The notes under the pieces: generated by a model | What the model saw: only the letters and a program-made list of their open reading frames with translations | Told to the model about the DNA's origin: nothing | The model's database searches: none | Translations under genes and position numbers: made by a program | Source of the DNA: Lachnospiraceae bacterium | GTDB lineage: Bacteria; Bacillota_A; Clostridia; Lachnospirales; Lachnospiraceae | NCBI GenBank assembly: GCA_017553965.1 | Contig: JAFZJK010000105.1 | Coordinates: 1 to 6,705 of the forward strand | Length of the DNA: 6,705 nt | Direction of reading: 5' to 3' | Shown: positions 1-5,110 of the stretch, one piece after another | How positions within the stretch are numbered: the first letter of the stretch is position 1 | Layout of the letters: every line of letters begins with the position of its first letter

Positions 1-31
1 CATAACTATATTATATAGGAGGGTTTACGTA

Positions 32-1642
32 ATGAAGAAAAGGTTATTCAAAGTATTTGGTCTTTTATTACTGGTTGTAGCATTAGCAATTCCTTTTGCT
101 TCAACAAATGTTAAAGCAGCGGATAAGATCATTGAGGATTATTTCCCGAAGGGGATTGGGAAGATCAAGCCGTATAAGCCGATCATCAATATAGATGAGA
201 GCGATACACGTTGGATTTCGTCTATCGTAAAACAGAACGATGATGTACTTAAGCTGGTCAGGGACTATGAAGCAAGCACTGAATACGTAGAGTTTAAGAA
301 TGACTGGTATGAAGATGAATTTACAGAATTTGAAGTAAAATACGGAATTATCGCATTTGAGACAACAGTTCAGTTTGACATCTCGGTAGATGGCGGGGAC
401 TGGCAGTATAATAAAAGTTGGGACAAAAAGGAACAGGAGAGTTATTCCGACGGCTTTACTTTTTATACAGGTTTTGGCGGAGGATACGATGACAATACGA
501 ATGAAATTTCTCTGATGGAGGCCAGTCAGGCAGCCGAAGGAAAGCTATTAAAGAAAACTTTAAAAAACGATGCATTTGACCTTAAGAACCATACCTTTAA
601 GGTAAGATACCGTTACTGCATCCAGTTTGGATTATTGGATGACTACGAAGCGGGTTTGCAGTATTATTTTACAGACTGGTCGGATACTACCACTTTCGGA
701 AAGACAACCGATCAGAATCTTGAGATACCGGATGAAATGCCGGCTCCCGATACTTCAAATCCTAAAAGAGAATTGGGTGAAAACGGAAAATGGGGCGGTT
801 ATGTTTCAATGATGACCCATTTCTCGCAAGAAGTGACCGATGCTGCGACAGCCATCTACATAAATAATGGTGTGGGAGCACCTTTTATAATCATCGTTGA
901 AGCAGCTGTGGATGATCTGAGTGAGAAGAAATTCGACTACGACGGTTACATGGCAAACGCTGACTCACTGTCTGACGGTCAGCGAGGTATAGGATTTGAC
1001 AAGGCAGATACTTTTACCGAGAAGTCAAGGATCCTCATCAGAACGAAGCTTCAGTGCGATACCTTAGGCAAGGATTCAAAGTATGACTATGCGGTAGATA
1101 AGGTAAAGGGTCTTAAGGTTAAGAAGGCTAAGACGACTTCTATTACACTTACCTGGAGTAAGGTCGACGGTGCAGAATTTTATGAGATATATGATAAGAA
1201 CAATAAGCTTGTAACTACATCCAAGACTAACAGCGTAACTATTAAGAAGCTTAAGGCTGCTACGGGATATGACTACAAGGTACGTGCAGTAACAGATAAG
1301 GTGTTTGTCGGACTGTTCAGTGACACTTTACAGTGCGCTACAATGCCTAAGAAGAGCAAAGTATCAAAGGTTGCTCTTTCGGGTGATAATTTCACATTAA
1401 CTTATAAGAAGGTAGCCGGCAGCGGATACCAGATTCAGGTAGCTACCGATAAGAAATTTAAGAATATCATAGCTGATCAGTCAGTAAAGGACAGCAAGTC
1501 CGTAAAGATCAGCGATACTATTGAAGGTGCATCCGAGTTAAAGGGTAAGACATTATACGTAAGAGTAAGAGCTTACTTCAACTACGGTTCAGCCACAACA
1601 TACGCTTCGTGGAGCAAAGTAAAGAGTTTTACCGCCAAATAA
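32..1642 (+). CDS. Secreted protein with two C-terminal fibronectin type III-like domains
   Basis: The product is 536 residues. The start is supported by AGGAGGG at 17-23, 8 nt before the ATG. Residues 1-29 form a Sec signal peptide: basic MKKR start, hydrophobic core about 8-22, and a VKA-AD signal peptidase I site near 29/30. No LPXTG motif, lipobox, SLH repeats or C-terminal membrane helix is seen, so it is probably released or held non-covalently. Residues about 355-437 read as a fibronectin III domain (VKGLKVKKAKTTSITLTW, then WSKVDGAEFYEIYD and YDYKVRAV). Residues about 441-535 look like a second, more divergent copy (VSKVALSGDNFTLTYKKV, then LYVRVRAY and WSKVKSFTAK). The part between 31 and 350 is rich in Asp, aromatic and Gly residues; I do not recognise it and see no catalytic motif. 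FnIII modules in clostridial exoproteins usually act as spacers or binding modules. The role is unknown. The gene ends 108 bp from the convergent regulator gene. Confidence 0.85.
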   Translation: MKKRLFKVFGLLLLVVALAIPFASTNVKAADKIIEDYFPKGIGKIKPYKPIINIDESDTRWISSIVKQNDDVLKLVRDYEASTEYVEFKNDWYEDEFTEFEVKYGIIAFETTVQFDISVDGGDWQYNKSWDKKEQESYSDGFTFYTGFGGGYDDNTNEISLMEASQAAEGKLLKKTLKNDAFDLKNHTFKVRYRYCIQFGLLDDYEAGLQYYFTDWSDTTTFGKTTDQNLEIPDEMPAPDTSNPKRELGENGKWGGYVSMMTHFSQEVTDAATAIYINNGVGAPFIIIVEAAVDDLSEKKFDYDGYMANADSLSDGQRGIGFDKADTFTEKSRILIRTKLQCDTLGKDSKYDYAVDKVKGLKVKKAKTTSITLTWSKVDGAEFYEIYDKNNKLVTTSKTNSVTIKKLKAATGYDYKVRAVTDKVFVGLFSDTLQCATMPKKSKVSKVALSGDNFTLTYKKVAGSGYQIQVATDKKFKNIIADQSVKDSKSVKISDTIEGASELKGKTLYVRVRAYFNYGSATTYASWSKVKSFTAK

Positions 1643-1684
1643 GGTAATCGAAGTTTTTGAGGGTTTTACAAATAATGATTTAAA

Positions 1685-1718
1685 AACGGGCGTTCACCGT
1701 GACAGGTGGACGCCCGTT
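1685..1718 (-). terminator. Strong hairpin terminator of the AraC-type gene, possibly bidirectional
   Basis: The left arm is 1685-1698 and the right arm 1705-1718. They form a 14-bp stem, GC-rich at its base, with one G-T wobble and a 6-nt loop (GTGACA at 1699-1704). Read on the minus strand, the stem runs into TTTTTAAAT (from 1686 downward), as expected for an intrinsic terminator of the regulator gene, which ends 32 bp before the stem. On the plus strand the stem is followed only by AAATG, so it would be a weak intrinsic terminator for the secreted-protein gene, although the hairpin could still protect that mRNA's 3' end. Confidence 0.75.
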
Positions 1719-1721
1719 AAA

Positions 1722-1750
1722 TGTGACAGGAGAACCGTGCCTTTGTCACA
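1722..1750. repeat. Short imperfect palindrome abutting the regulator stop codon
   Basis: TGTGACA (1722-1728) and TGTCACA (1744-1750) are perfect 7-bp inverted arms around a 15-nt centre containing GGAGAACCGTGCC. The element ends exactly where the minus-strand stop codon (1753-1751) begins. The word GTGACAGG also occurs at 1699-1706 inside the neighbouring terminator hairpin and again at 1723-1730. From memory, the arrangement GTGACAGG-AGAACCGT-CC-TGTCAC resembles a small palindromic repeat scattered through Clostridia genomes. I could not check this, so the repeat-family assignment is inference; the inverted repeat itself is directly visible. Confidence 0.5.
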
Positions 1751-2707
1751 TCAGTTTCCTGTATAGCCCTTAAATGTAATAGGTTCATCATCCGGTATGT
1801 CGTATACCGTTTCAAATGTTAATCTTTCTCGTAATTCTCTGTACTCCGATGGAGTGCAGTTTTTTATTTTCTTGAAAAGCCTGTTAAAGGTTGAGATGCT
1901 GGGGAAGCCGCTTCTTATGGCAACCTCGGTGATGCTTAGCGAAGGGTTGATCAGCAGGTCCTCAGCCACCTTGATCCTCTTAATGCACAGGTAATCATAA
2001 AACGTCGTATTTGAAAACTGCTTAAATAATCTCGTAAAGTGATACTTGGAATATCCTGTGAGATCCGCAGCAAAGTCCAGTGTGATATCATCCGTATAAT
2101 GTGTATCGATATAAGTGAAGAGATAGTTAAACTTATCGATATACTCATGCTGTTTATTTCCGGTCTTGACCGGTACGGTTATCATATTGTCGAGCCTGTT
2201 CTGACCGATGGTAGCGAAGAAATTAAGTATCTCGGAATACATCCTGAGCTCCCACATCGGTTCCTCGGCAAAGTAGATGTCCGCCATACGCTGAATGCTT
2301 TCCAGACAGGGCTTAACTATGGCCGGAGCAGTTTTTTCAGTAATAATGATAGCTGAAGAAAAGAACGGCAGGATGGAAGAGAAGCTCTTGATCTTGGAGA
2401 TACAGTCAAGGTCAAAGAGGCATATATATCTTTCGCCCTCACTGGGAGCTATAGTCTCGTGCAGTTCTCCCGAAGGTATAACTATGATCTCGCCGGGATG
2501 CAGCTCGTATTTCTGGTTATGGATACCTATGGTATATATGTTGGAGATGGGAGATACTATCTCCACAGCGGAATGCCAGTGTGTCTCAAAGCTTCTGGTA
2601 ACATCGTTACGCCACATTCTTACATTTGAACCGCGCACAAAGTCAACTTTTTCCCTGTCTCCTTCAACTTCTCTATGGTAAGTTCTGTTAAAAGAATCAA
2701 CTATCAT
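1751..2707 (-). CDS. AraC-family transcriptional regulator with N-terminal cupin
   Basis: The product is 318 residues, a normal length for a two-domain AraC/XylS activator. The N-terminal part is a cupin-type ligand pocket: FETHWHSAVEIV at 40-51, with the HWH typical of this group, then the PGEIIVIPSGELHE strand-turn at 71-84. The DNA-binding domain spans about 195-292. Helix-turn-helix 1 is about 209-230 (LDFAADLTGYSKYHFTRLFK) and helix-turn-helix 2 about 257-281 (SLSITEVAIRSGFPSISTF), followed by the family's end motif CTPSEYR at 284-290. It is transcribed divergently from the sugar transporter genes, across about 330 bp, so the likely role is sensing a saccharide and activating those genes; this is inference from layout. 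ATG at 2707 is the only good start giving a complete cupin domain, but it has no close Shine-Dalgarno: the nearest purine run (AAAGAAAGGA, 2745-2736) lies about 28 nt upstream and sits better before a mini-ORF. A GTG at codon 24 is a less likely alternative. Confidence 0.9.
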   Translation of the reverse strand: MIVDSFNRTYHREVEGDREKVDFVRGSNVRMWRNDVTRSFETHWHSAVEIVSPISNIYTIGIHNQKYELHPGEIIVIPSGELHETIAPSEGERYICLFDLDCISKIKSFSSILPFFSSAIIITEKTAPAIVKPCLESIQRMADIYFAEEPMWELRMYSEILNFFATIGQNRLDNMITVPVKTGNKQHEYIDKFNYLFTYIDTHYTDDITLDFAADLTGYSKYHFTRLFKQFSNTTFYDYLCIKRIKVAEDLLINPSLSITEVAIRSGFPSISTFNRLFKKIKNCTPSEYRELRERLTFETVYDIPDDEPITFKGYTGN

Positions 2708-2709
2708 AT

Positions 2710-2733
2710 TTAAATTATGCCAATAACCGGCAT
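2710..2733 (-). promoter_or_regulatory. Possible leader mini-ORF and hairpin ahead of the regulator start
   Basis: On the minus strand an ATG at 2733-2731 opens a 7-codon frame (MPVIGII) that stops with TAA at 2712-2710, two bases before the regulator's ATG. The purine run AAAGAAAGGA lies directly upstream of this mini-ORF; its GG is only 4 nt from the ATG, which is short. The same stretch can fold as ATGCC/GGCAT (2733-2729 with 2721-2717). That would hide the mini-ORF start and move the purine run to about 12 nt from the real start. Either translational coupling or hairpin bridging could explain how the regulator is translated without its own ribosome site. Both are inference, and chance is possible for so short a frame. 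Confidence 0.25.
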
Positions 2734-2789
2734 TTTCCTTTCTTTAAGATTCAAAAATCACAATTTTCATTTATCATTTATTGCTATTC

Positions 2790-2818
2790 ATTTTATCACA
2801 TATGAACATATTTGTAAA
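2790..2818 (-). promoter_or_regulatory. Sigma-A promoter of the AraC-type regulator
   Basis: Read on the minus strand, TTTACA (2818-2813) is followed after exactly 17 bp by TAAAAT (2795-2790). A TGA directly before the -10 gives an extended -10 (TGnTAAAAT). Transcription would begin near 2783 and leave a leader of about 75 nt before the ATG at 2707. It matches the housekeeping consensus well and is the best promoter in the window. Confidence 0.65.
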
Positions 2819-2852
2819 TCCCCCAATAAATAATAATATTTACGTAAAAAAT

Positions 2853-2882
2853 CCGCAATACACAAGAAGCGTAACCGCAATA
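2853..2882 (+). promoter_or_regulatory. Candidate AraC-type operator: 8-bp direct repeat, 22-bp period
   Basis: CCGCAATA occurs at 2853-2860 and again at 2875-2882, with start-to-start spacing of 22 bp, about two helical turns. A GTAA also precedes each copy (2844-2847 and 2871-2874), at different distances. AraC-family activators typically bind two direct half-sites on one face of the helix, just upstream of or overlapping the -35 of the target promoter. The downstream copy ends about 6 bp before where the -35 would be for the -10 at 2911-2916. Assignment to the neighbouring regulator is inference from position and spacing. Confidence 0.4.
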
Positions 2883-2905
2883 AATAGATAGCTAACAAGA
2901 CTTTT

Positions 2906-2916
2906 TATAATATAAT
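2906..2916 (+). promoter_or_regulatory. Candidate -10 region for the sugar transporter operon
   Basis: Two overlapping perfect TATAAT hexamers lie at 2906-2911 and 2911-2916. At 17 bp upstream of either one the sequence has no resemblance to TTGACA (around 2883-2893: AATAGATAGCT). A consensus -10 with an absent -35 is the usual picture of an activator-dependent promoter, and the direct repeat at 2853-2882 is placed to supply that activator. The region is very AT-rich, so chance TATAAT matches are likely, which limits confidence. Confidence 0.4.
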
Positions 2917-2924
2917 AACTATTA

Positions 2925-2941
2925 AGGATTTATTAAGTCCT
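2925..2941. promoter_or_regulatory. 17-bp imperfect dyad near the predicted transcription start
   Basis: AGGATTTA (2925-2932) and TAAGTCCT (2934-2941) are inverted arms around a single central T, with one imperfect pair. If the -10 is at 2911-2916, transcription begins near 2922 and this dyad covers about +3 to +20, a place where a repressor could block the polymerase. With only a 1-nt centre it is better suited to a DNA-protein site than to an RNA hairpin. No known operator consensus was recognised. Confidence 0.3.
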
Positions 2942-3026
2942 GTTTTTGTTTTATTTATAGATATAACGATTTATGTTATTTACATAAAGTAAATATAAAT
3001 ATTTTTAAGTATTCTAAATGTTCAAA

Positions 3027-3032
3027 AAGGGG
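3027..3032 (+). promoter_or_regulatory. Ribosome binding site fixing the permease start at 3039
   Basis: AAGGGG at 3027-3032 lies 6 nt before ATG 3039-3041, an ideal spacing. The upstream in-frame ATG at 3018 is preceded only by AT-rich sequence (AAGTATTCTAA) with no Shine-Dalgarno, and this AAGGGG would then lie inside its coding region. The later start is therefore preferred, which shortens the protein by 7 residues. Confidence 0.7.
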
Positions 3033-3038
3033 TCTAAA

Positions 3039-4028
3039 ATGGCAAAATCTAAGGAAATATCTGATGCAAAAGAAGTGCAGAAGATAAAGGTTAAAACCAG
3101 GATGAGTTGGAAGACCAGCTTTAAGAAGTATTGGCAGCTCTACCTTCTTTTACTGGTACCCATCATATATTTCATCATATTCAGATACGGACCGATGGAG
3201 TACATTATCACCGCATTTAAGAAATACAAGATAAATGTACCTGTCTGGGAGATGGAATGGGCTAAGAATAAGAAGAGAGAAACAGATATTTTCTTCTATT
3301 TTAAACAGGCATTCCAGGATAACCAGTTCTTACGTGCATTAAAGAACACCGTAGTACTGAATGTTCTTGACCTTATAGTTGGTTTCCCCGCACCTATCAT
3401 ATTTGCTCTTATCCTTAATGAGCTTGTATTTAAGCGCTTTAAAAAGGTTGTTCAGACAGTTGCTTACATGCCTCATTTCCTTTCATGGGTAATCATTTAC
3501 AGCTTGTCCTTAAGAGTTTTTGCTACTGATGACGGTCTGATCAACCTTCTTATACAGAAATTAGGCGGCTCACCCATCCCGTTCCTGGCTGATGAAACGC
3601 TATGGGTCGGCACATATGTTTTCCTCGGAGTATGGCAAAACTTTGGTTGGGGTTCCATCGTATATCTGGCGGCCATTGCAGGTATAAATACCGAGCTATA
3701 TGAAGCAGCCGCGGTAGACGGTGCCGGACGATTCAGAAAAATGTGGCATATTACATTGCCCGGTATAAAACCCACCATAGTCGTACTTTTGATCATGAAC
3801 TTAGGAAATATCCTTGGCGGCGGTTTCGACAGACCTTTTGCTATGCAGAACAACTGGGTACTTAATACCGCAGAAGTTATTTCTACCTACGTATATAAAA
3901 AAGGTGTGCTCGCTGCCCAATATTCCCTTACCACGGCTGTCGGTCTGTTCCAGTCCGTAGTCGGCGTATTCTTCCTGCTTATGGCGAACTTCATATCGCG
4001 TAAGTTAGGTGAAAGGGGGATATGGTAA
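3039..4028 (+). CDS. Sugar ABC transporter permease, CUT1 family, LplB-like
   Basis: From the preferred ATG at 3039 the product is 329 residues. It is one of the two integral membrane subunits of an oligosaccharide importer of the LplB/YtcP-type CUT1 group. After a basic cytoplasmic tail (1-30), the first helix is about 33-50 (YWQLYLLLLVPIIYFIIF). Further hydrophobic segments lie at about 103-128, 137-160, 190-215, 245-262 and 297-318. The EAA loop that contacts the ATPase is clear at 222-241 (EAAAVDGAGRFRKMWHITLP), with the conserved Gly and final LP. GFPAPIIFALILNE and the VQTVAYMPHFLSW stretch are typical of this subgroup. The outside loop after helix 1 (about 64-90) is unusually Lys/Glu/Trp-rich and lacks the common SPWVGL-type motif. 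It is the first gene of the operon, and no ATPase gene adjoins it. The substrate cannot be read from sequence; plant or host oligosaccharides are usual for this group. Confidence 0.9.
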   Translation: MAKSKEISDAKEVQKIKVKTRMSWKTSFKKYWQLYLLLLVPIIYFIIFRYGPMEYIITAFKKYKINVPVWEMEWAKNKKRETDIFFYFKQAFQDNQFLRALKNTVVLNVLDLIVGFPAPIIFALILNELVFKRFKKVVQTVAYMPHFLSWVIIYSLSLRVFATDDGLINLLIQKLGGSPIPFLADETLWVGTYVFLGVWQNFGWGSIVYLAAIAGINTELYEAAAVDGAGRFRKMWHITLPGIKPTIVVLLIMNLGNILGGGFDRPFAMQNNWVLNTAEVISTYVYKKGVLAAQYSLTTAVGLFQSVVGVFFLLMANFISRKLGERGIW

Positions 4029-4030
4029 AC

Positions 4031-4115
4031 GGCATGAGGAGGGGCCCGTTTTGCGCAGCAAAATGGGAAGAGTCCTGATGCCACGGCTCCGTTCCGCGTA
4101 GCGGAATGGAGTACC
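4031..4115. repeat. Structured intercistronic element with two covarying twin hairpins
   Basis: The element occupies most of the 116-bp gap between the two permease genes. Hairpin 1 pairs 4045-4054 with 4058-4067 (10 bp, loop GCA). Hairpin 2 pairs 4087-4097 with 4101-4111 (11 bp, loop GTA). An outer stem GGCATGAGGA (4031-4040) with TCCTGATGCC (4073-4082), nine of ten paired, encloses hairpin 1. The 21-nt cores 4046-4066 and 4089-4109 are copies of one another. They differ at TT to CC (4051-4052 against 4094-4095), at the paired AA to GG (4060-4061 against 4103-4104), and at one loop base. Both keep the same G-T wobble. Paired changes that preserve folding suggest the structure itself is maintained. 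Candidate identities are a dispersed REP/MITE-like palindromic repeat or a cis-acting RNA affecting stability or translation between the genes. It lacks a following T-run, so it is not an intrinsic terminator. Its GC content is well above its surroundings. Confidence 0.7.
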
Positions 4116-4124
4116 TATAAATCG

Positions 4125-4131
4125 AAAGGAG
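4125..4131 (+). promoter_or_regulatory. Ribosome binding site of the second permease, with long spacing
   Basis: AAAGGAG at 4125-4131 is a strong Shine-Dalgarno, but 13 nt separate it from ATG 4145, against the usual 5-9. The spacer contains six T residues (4132-4137). No in-frame ATG, GTG or TTG lies nearer, so the start at 4145 stands and translation initiation may be sub-optimal. The site follows the paired-hairpin element by 9 nt. Confidence 0.6.
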
Positions 4132-4144
4132 TTTTTTCGTCCTC

Positions 4145-5014
4145 ATGATCAAATCATCCAAAACCCGACGCGGCGATTGGGTTTTCGTTATTATATGTGT
4201 ATTTGTCGGCCTTATATGCCTGATACCGATGCTGAACTTAGCTGCAAGGTCATTATCCAGCAGTGATGCACTTATCAAACATGAAGTAACCGTATATCCC
4301 AAAGGGCTTAACTTTACCGCTTATGAGTATGTATTTGGTAATGCTAAATATGTAAGATCGTTCTTCTGGACTGTATTACTTAAATTTATATGTACGATAG
4401 TATCACTTGTTATGACAGCTATCTGTGCATATCCGCTTATTTTCCACAAGCTGCGCGGAAGAGGGATTATAAACGTGCTTATAACCATCACCATGTTCTT
4501 TAACGCAGGTACCATTCCTAACTACCTGCTGATGAAGAGCTTAGGTCTGCTCAATAATCCGCTGGTACTTATCATCCCGAGCTGTCTGTCCGTATACAAC
4601 ATGATCATCATGAGAAGCTTTTTCTACGGTATACCGGAATCACTCAGAGAGTCGGCAGAGATAGACGGAGCAAGTTATTTTACAATACTCAGAAAGATAT
4701 ACATACCGCTTTCAAAACCTGTATTTGCAACGCTTGCACTTTTCTATGCAGTAGGACGTTGGAATGGTTACTCCGATGCACTTATGTATATCAACAACAA
4801 GAGAGAAGACCTGTATCCTCTGCAGTATTACTTATATACAATACTTAAGAGCCAGTCGGATCTTTCCGCACAGGAAGGTTTCTCGACACCCGGTCTTAAC
4901 GATACTATTAAATCTGCGGTTGTTATGTTTTCTACCGTACCTATCCTGATCGTTTACCCGTTCTTACAGAAGTATTTCATTCACGGCGTAACATTGGGAG
5001 CTGTTAAGGAATAA
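4145..5014 (+). CDS. Sugar ABC transporter permease, CUT1 family, LplC/YtcP-like
   Basis: The product is 289 residues, a standard length for the second membrane subunit of a CUT1 importer. Hydrophobic segments lie at about 12-34, 73-97, 107-128, 138-152, 191-205 and 258-275. The EAA loop at about 169-191 reads ESAEIDGASYFTILRKIYIPLSKP: Ser replaces the first Ala of EAA, a common variant, and IDGA and the final P-L are conserved. The ending (YPFLQKYFIHGVTLGAVKE) is the typical C-terminus of this family and supports a complete, unbroken gene. It would pair with the upstream permease to form the channel and with an ATPase encoded elsewhere. It is transcribed in the same direction, 116 bp downstream of the first permease; the gap is unusually long for this gene pair because of the inserted structured element. 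The solute-binding protein gene follows after 96 bp. Confidence 0.9.
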   Translation: MIKSSKTRRGDWVFVIICVFVGLICLIPMLNLAARSLSSSDALIKHEVTVYPKGLNFTAYEYVFGNAKYVRSFFWTVLLKFICTIVSLVMTAICAYPLIFHKLRGRGIINVLITITMFFNAGTIPNYLLMKSLGLLNNPLVLIIPSCLSVYNMIIMRSFFYGIPESLRESAEIDGASYFTILRKIYIPLSKPVFATLALFYAVGRWNGYSDALMYINNKREDLYPLQYYLYTILKSQSDLSAQEGFSTPGLNDTIKSAVVMFSTVPILIVYPFLQKYFIHGVTLGAVKE

Positions 5015-5037
5015 GCGGATATAGGGGTGTATCCGTT
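5014..5037 (+). other. Intercistronic hairpin after the second permease
   Basis: CGGATA (5016-5021) pairs with TATCCG (5030-5035) around an 8-nt G-rich loop. The stem can be extended by a G-T and an A-T pair to 5014-5037, starting on the last base of the stop codon. No T-run follows, so termination is unlikely. A stem in this position could shield the 3' end of the permease message or stabilise a separate binding-protein message, which is commonly needed in excess. The remaining bases to 5098 show no promoter that I can support. Confidence 0.4.
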
Positions 5038-5110
5038 GATTCATAAACCGATAAGTGCAAATACCCGCATCTTATCAAATCTTAAACACTTTTTAAATGG
5101 AGGAATTATC

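Larger units (their letters stand above)
2708..3038. other. Divergent AT-rich control region between regulator and transporter operon
   Basis: This 331-bp gap contains no credible gene. It holds the leader and promoter of the regulator on the minus strand, and, nearer the transporter, a direct repeat, a plus-strand -10 candidate and several AT-rich dyads. Further small dyads seen here are a 10-bp perfect palindrome TTTACGTAAA at 2839-2848 and overlapping inverted repeats at 2971-2993 (TTATGT/ACATAA and TTTAC/GTAAA), the latter in the presumed 5' leader of the permease mRNA. No riboswitch-like conserved core, T-box or CcpA cre consensus was found by eye. Confidence 0.6.

Noticed and set aside
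24..32. TTTACGTAA just before the first gene, matching the palindrome at 2839-2848
   Set aside because: It is a short AT-rich word lying between a ribosome site and the start codon; coincidence is the simplest explanation for a shared operator.
2295..2681. Open frame of 128 codons on the plus strand opposite the regulator gene
   Set aside because: It lies wholly antisense to a clear AraC-family gene, shows no family features and has no ribosome site; it is a shadow frame, as are the shorter ones at 1797-2356.
2708..3017. CcpA catabolite-repression (cre) site or a riboswitch in the divergent region
   Set aside because: No stretch matches the cre consensus core and no conserved riboswitch core or terminator/antiterminator pair was found by eye.
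4087..4137. Hairpin 2 plus the T-run at 4132-4137 as an intrinsic terminator inside the operon
   Set aside because: The T-run begins 20 nt after the stem and follows a ribosome binding site, so it is not positioned for termination.
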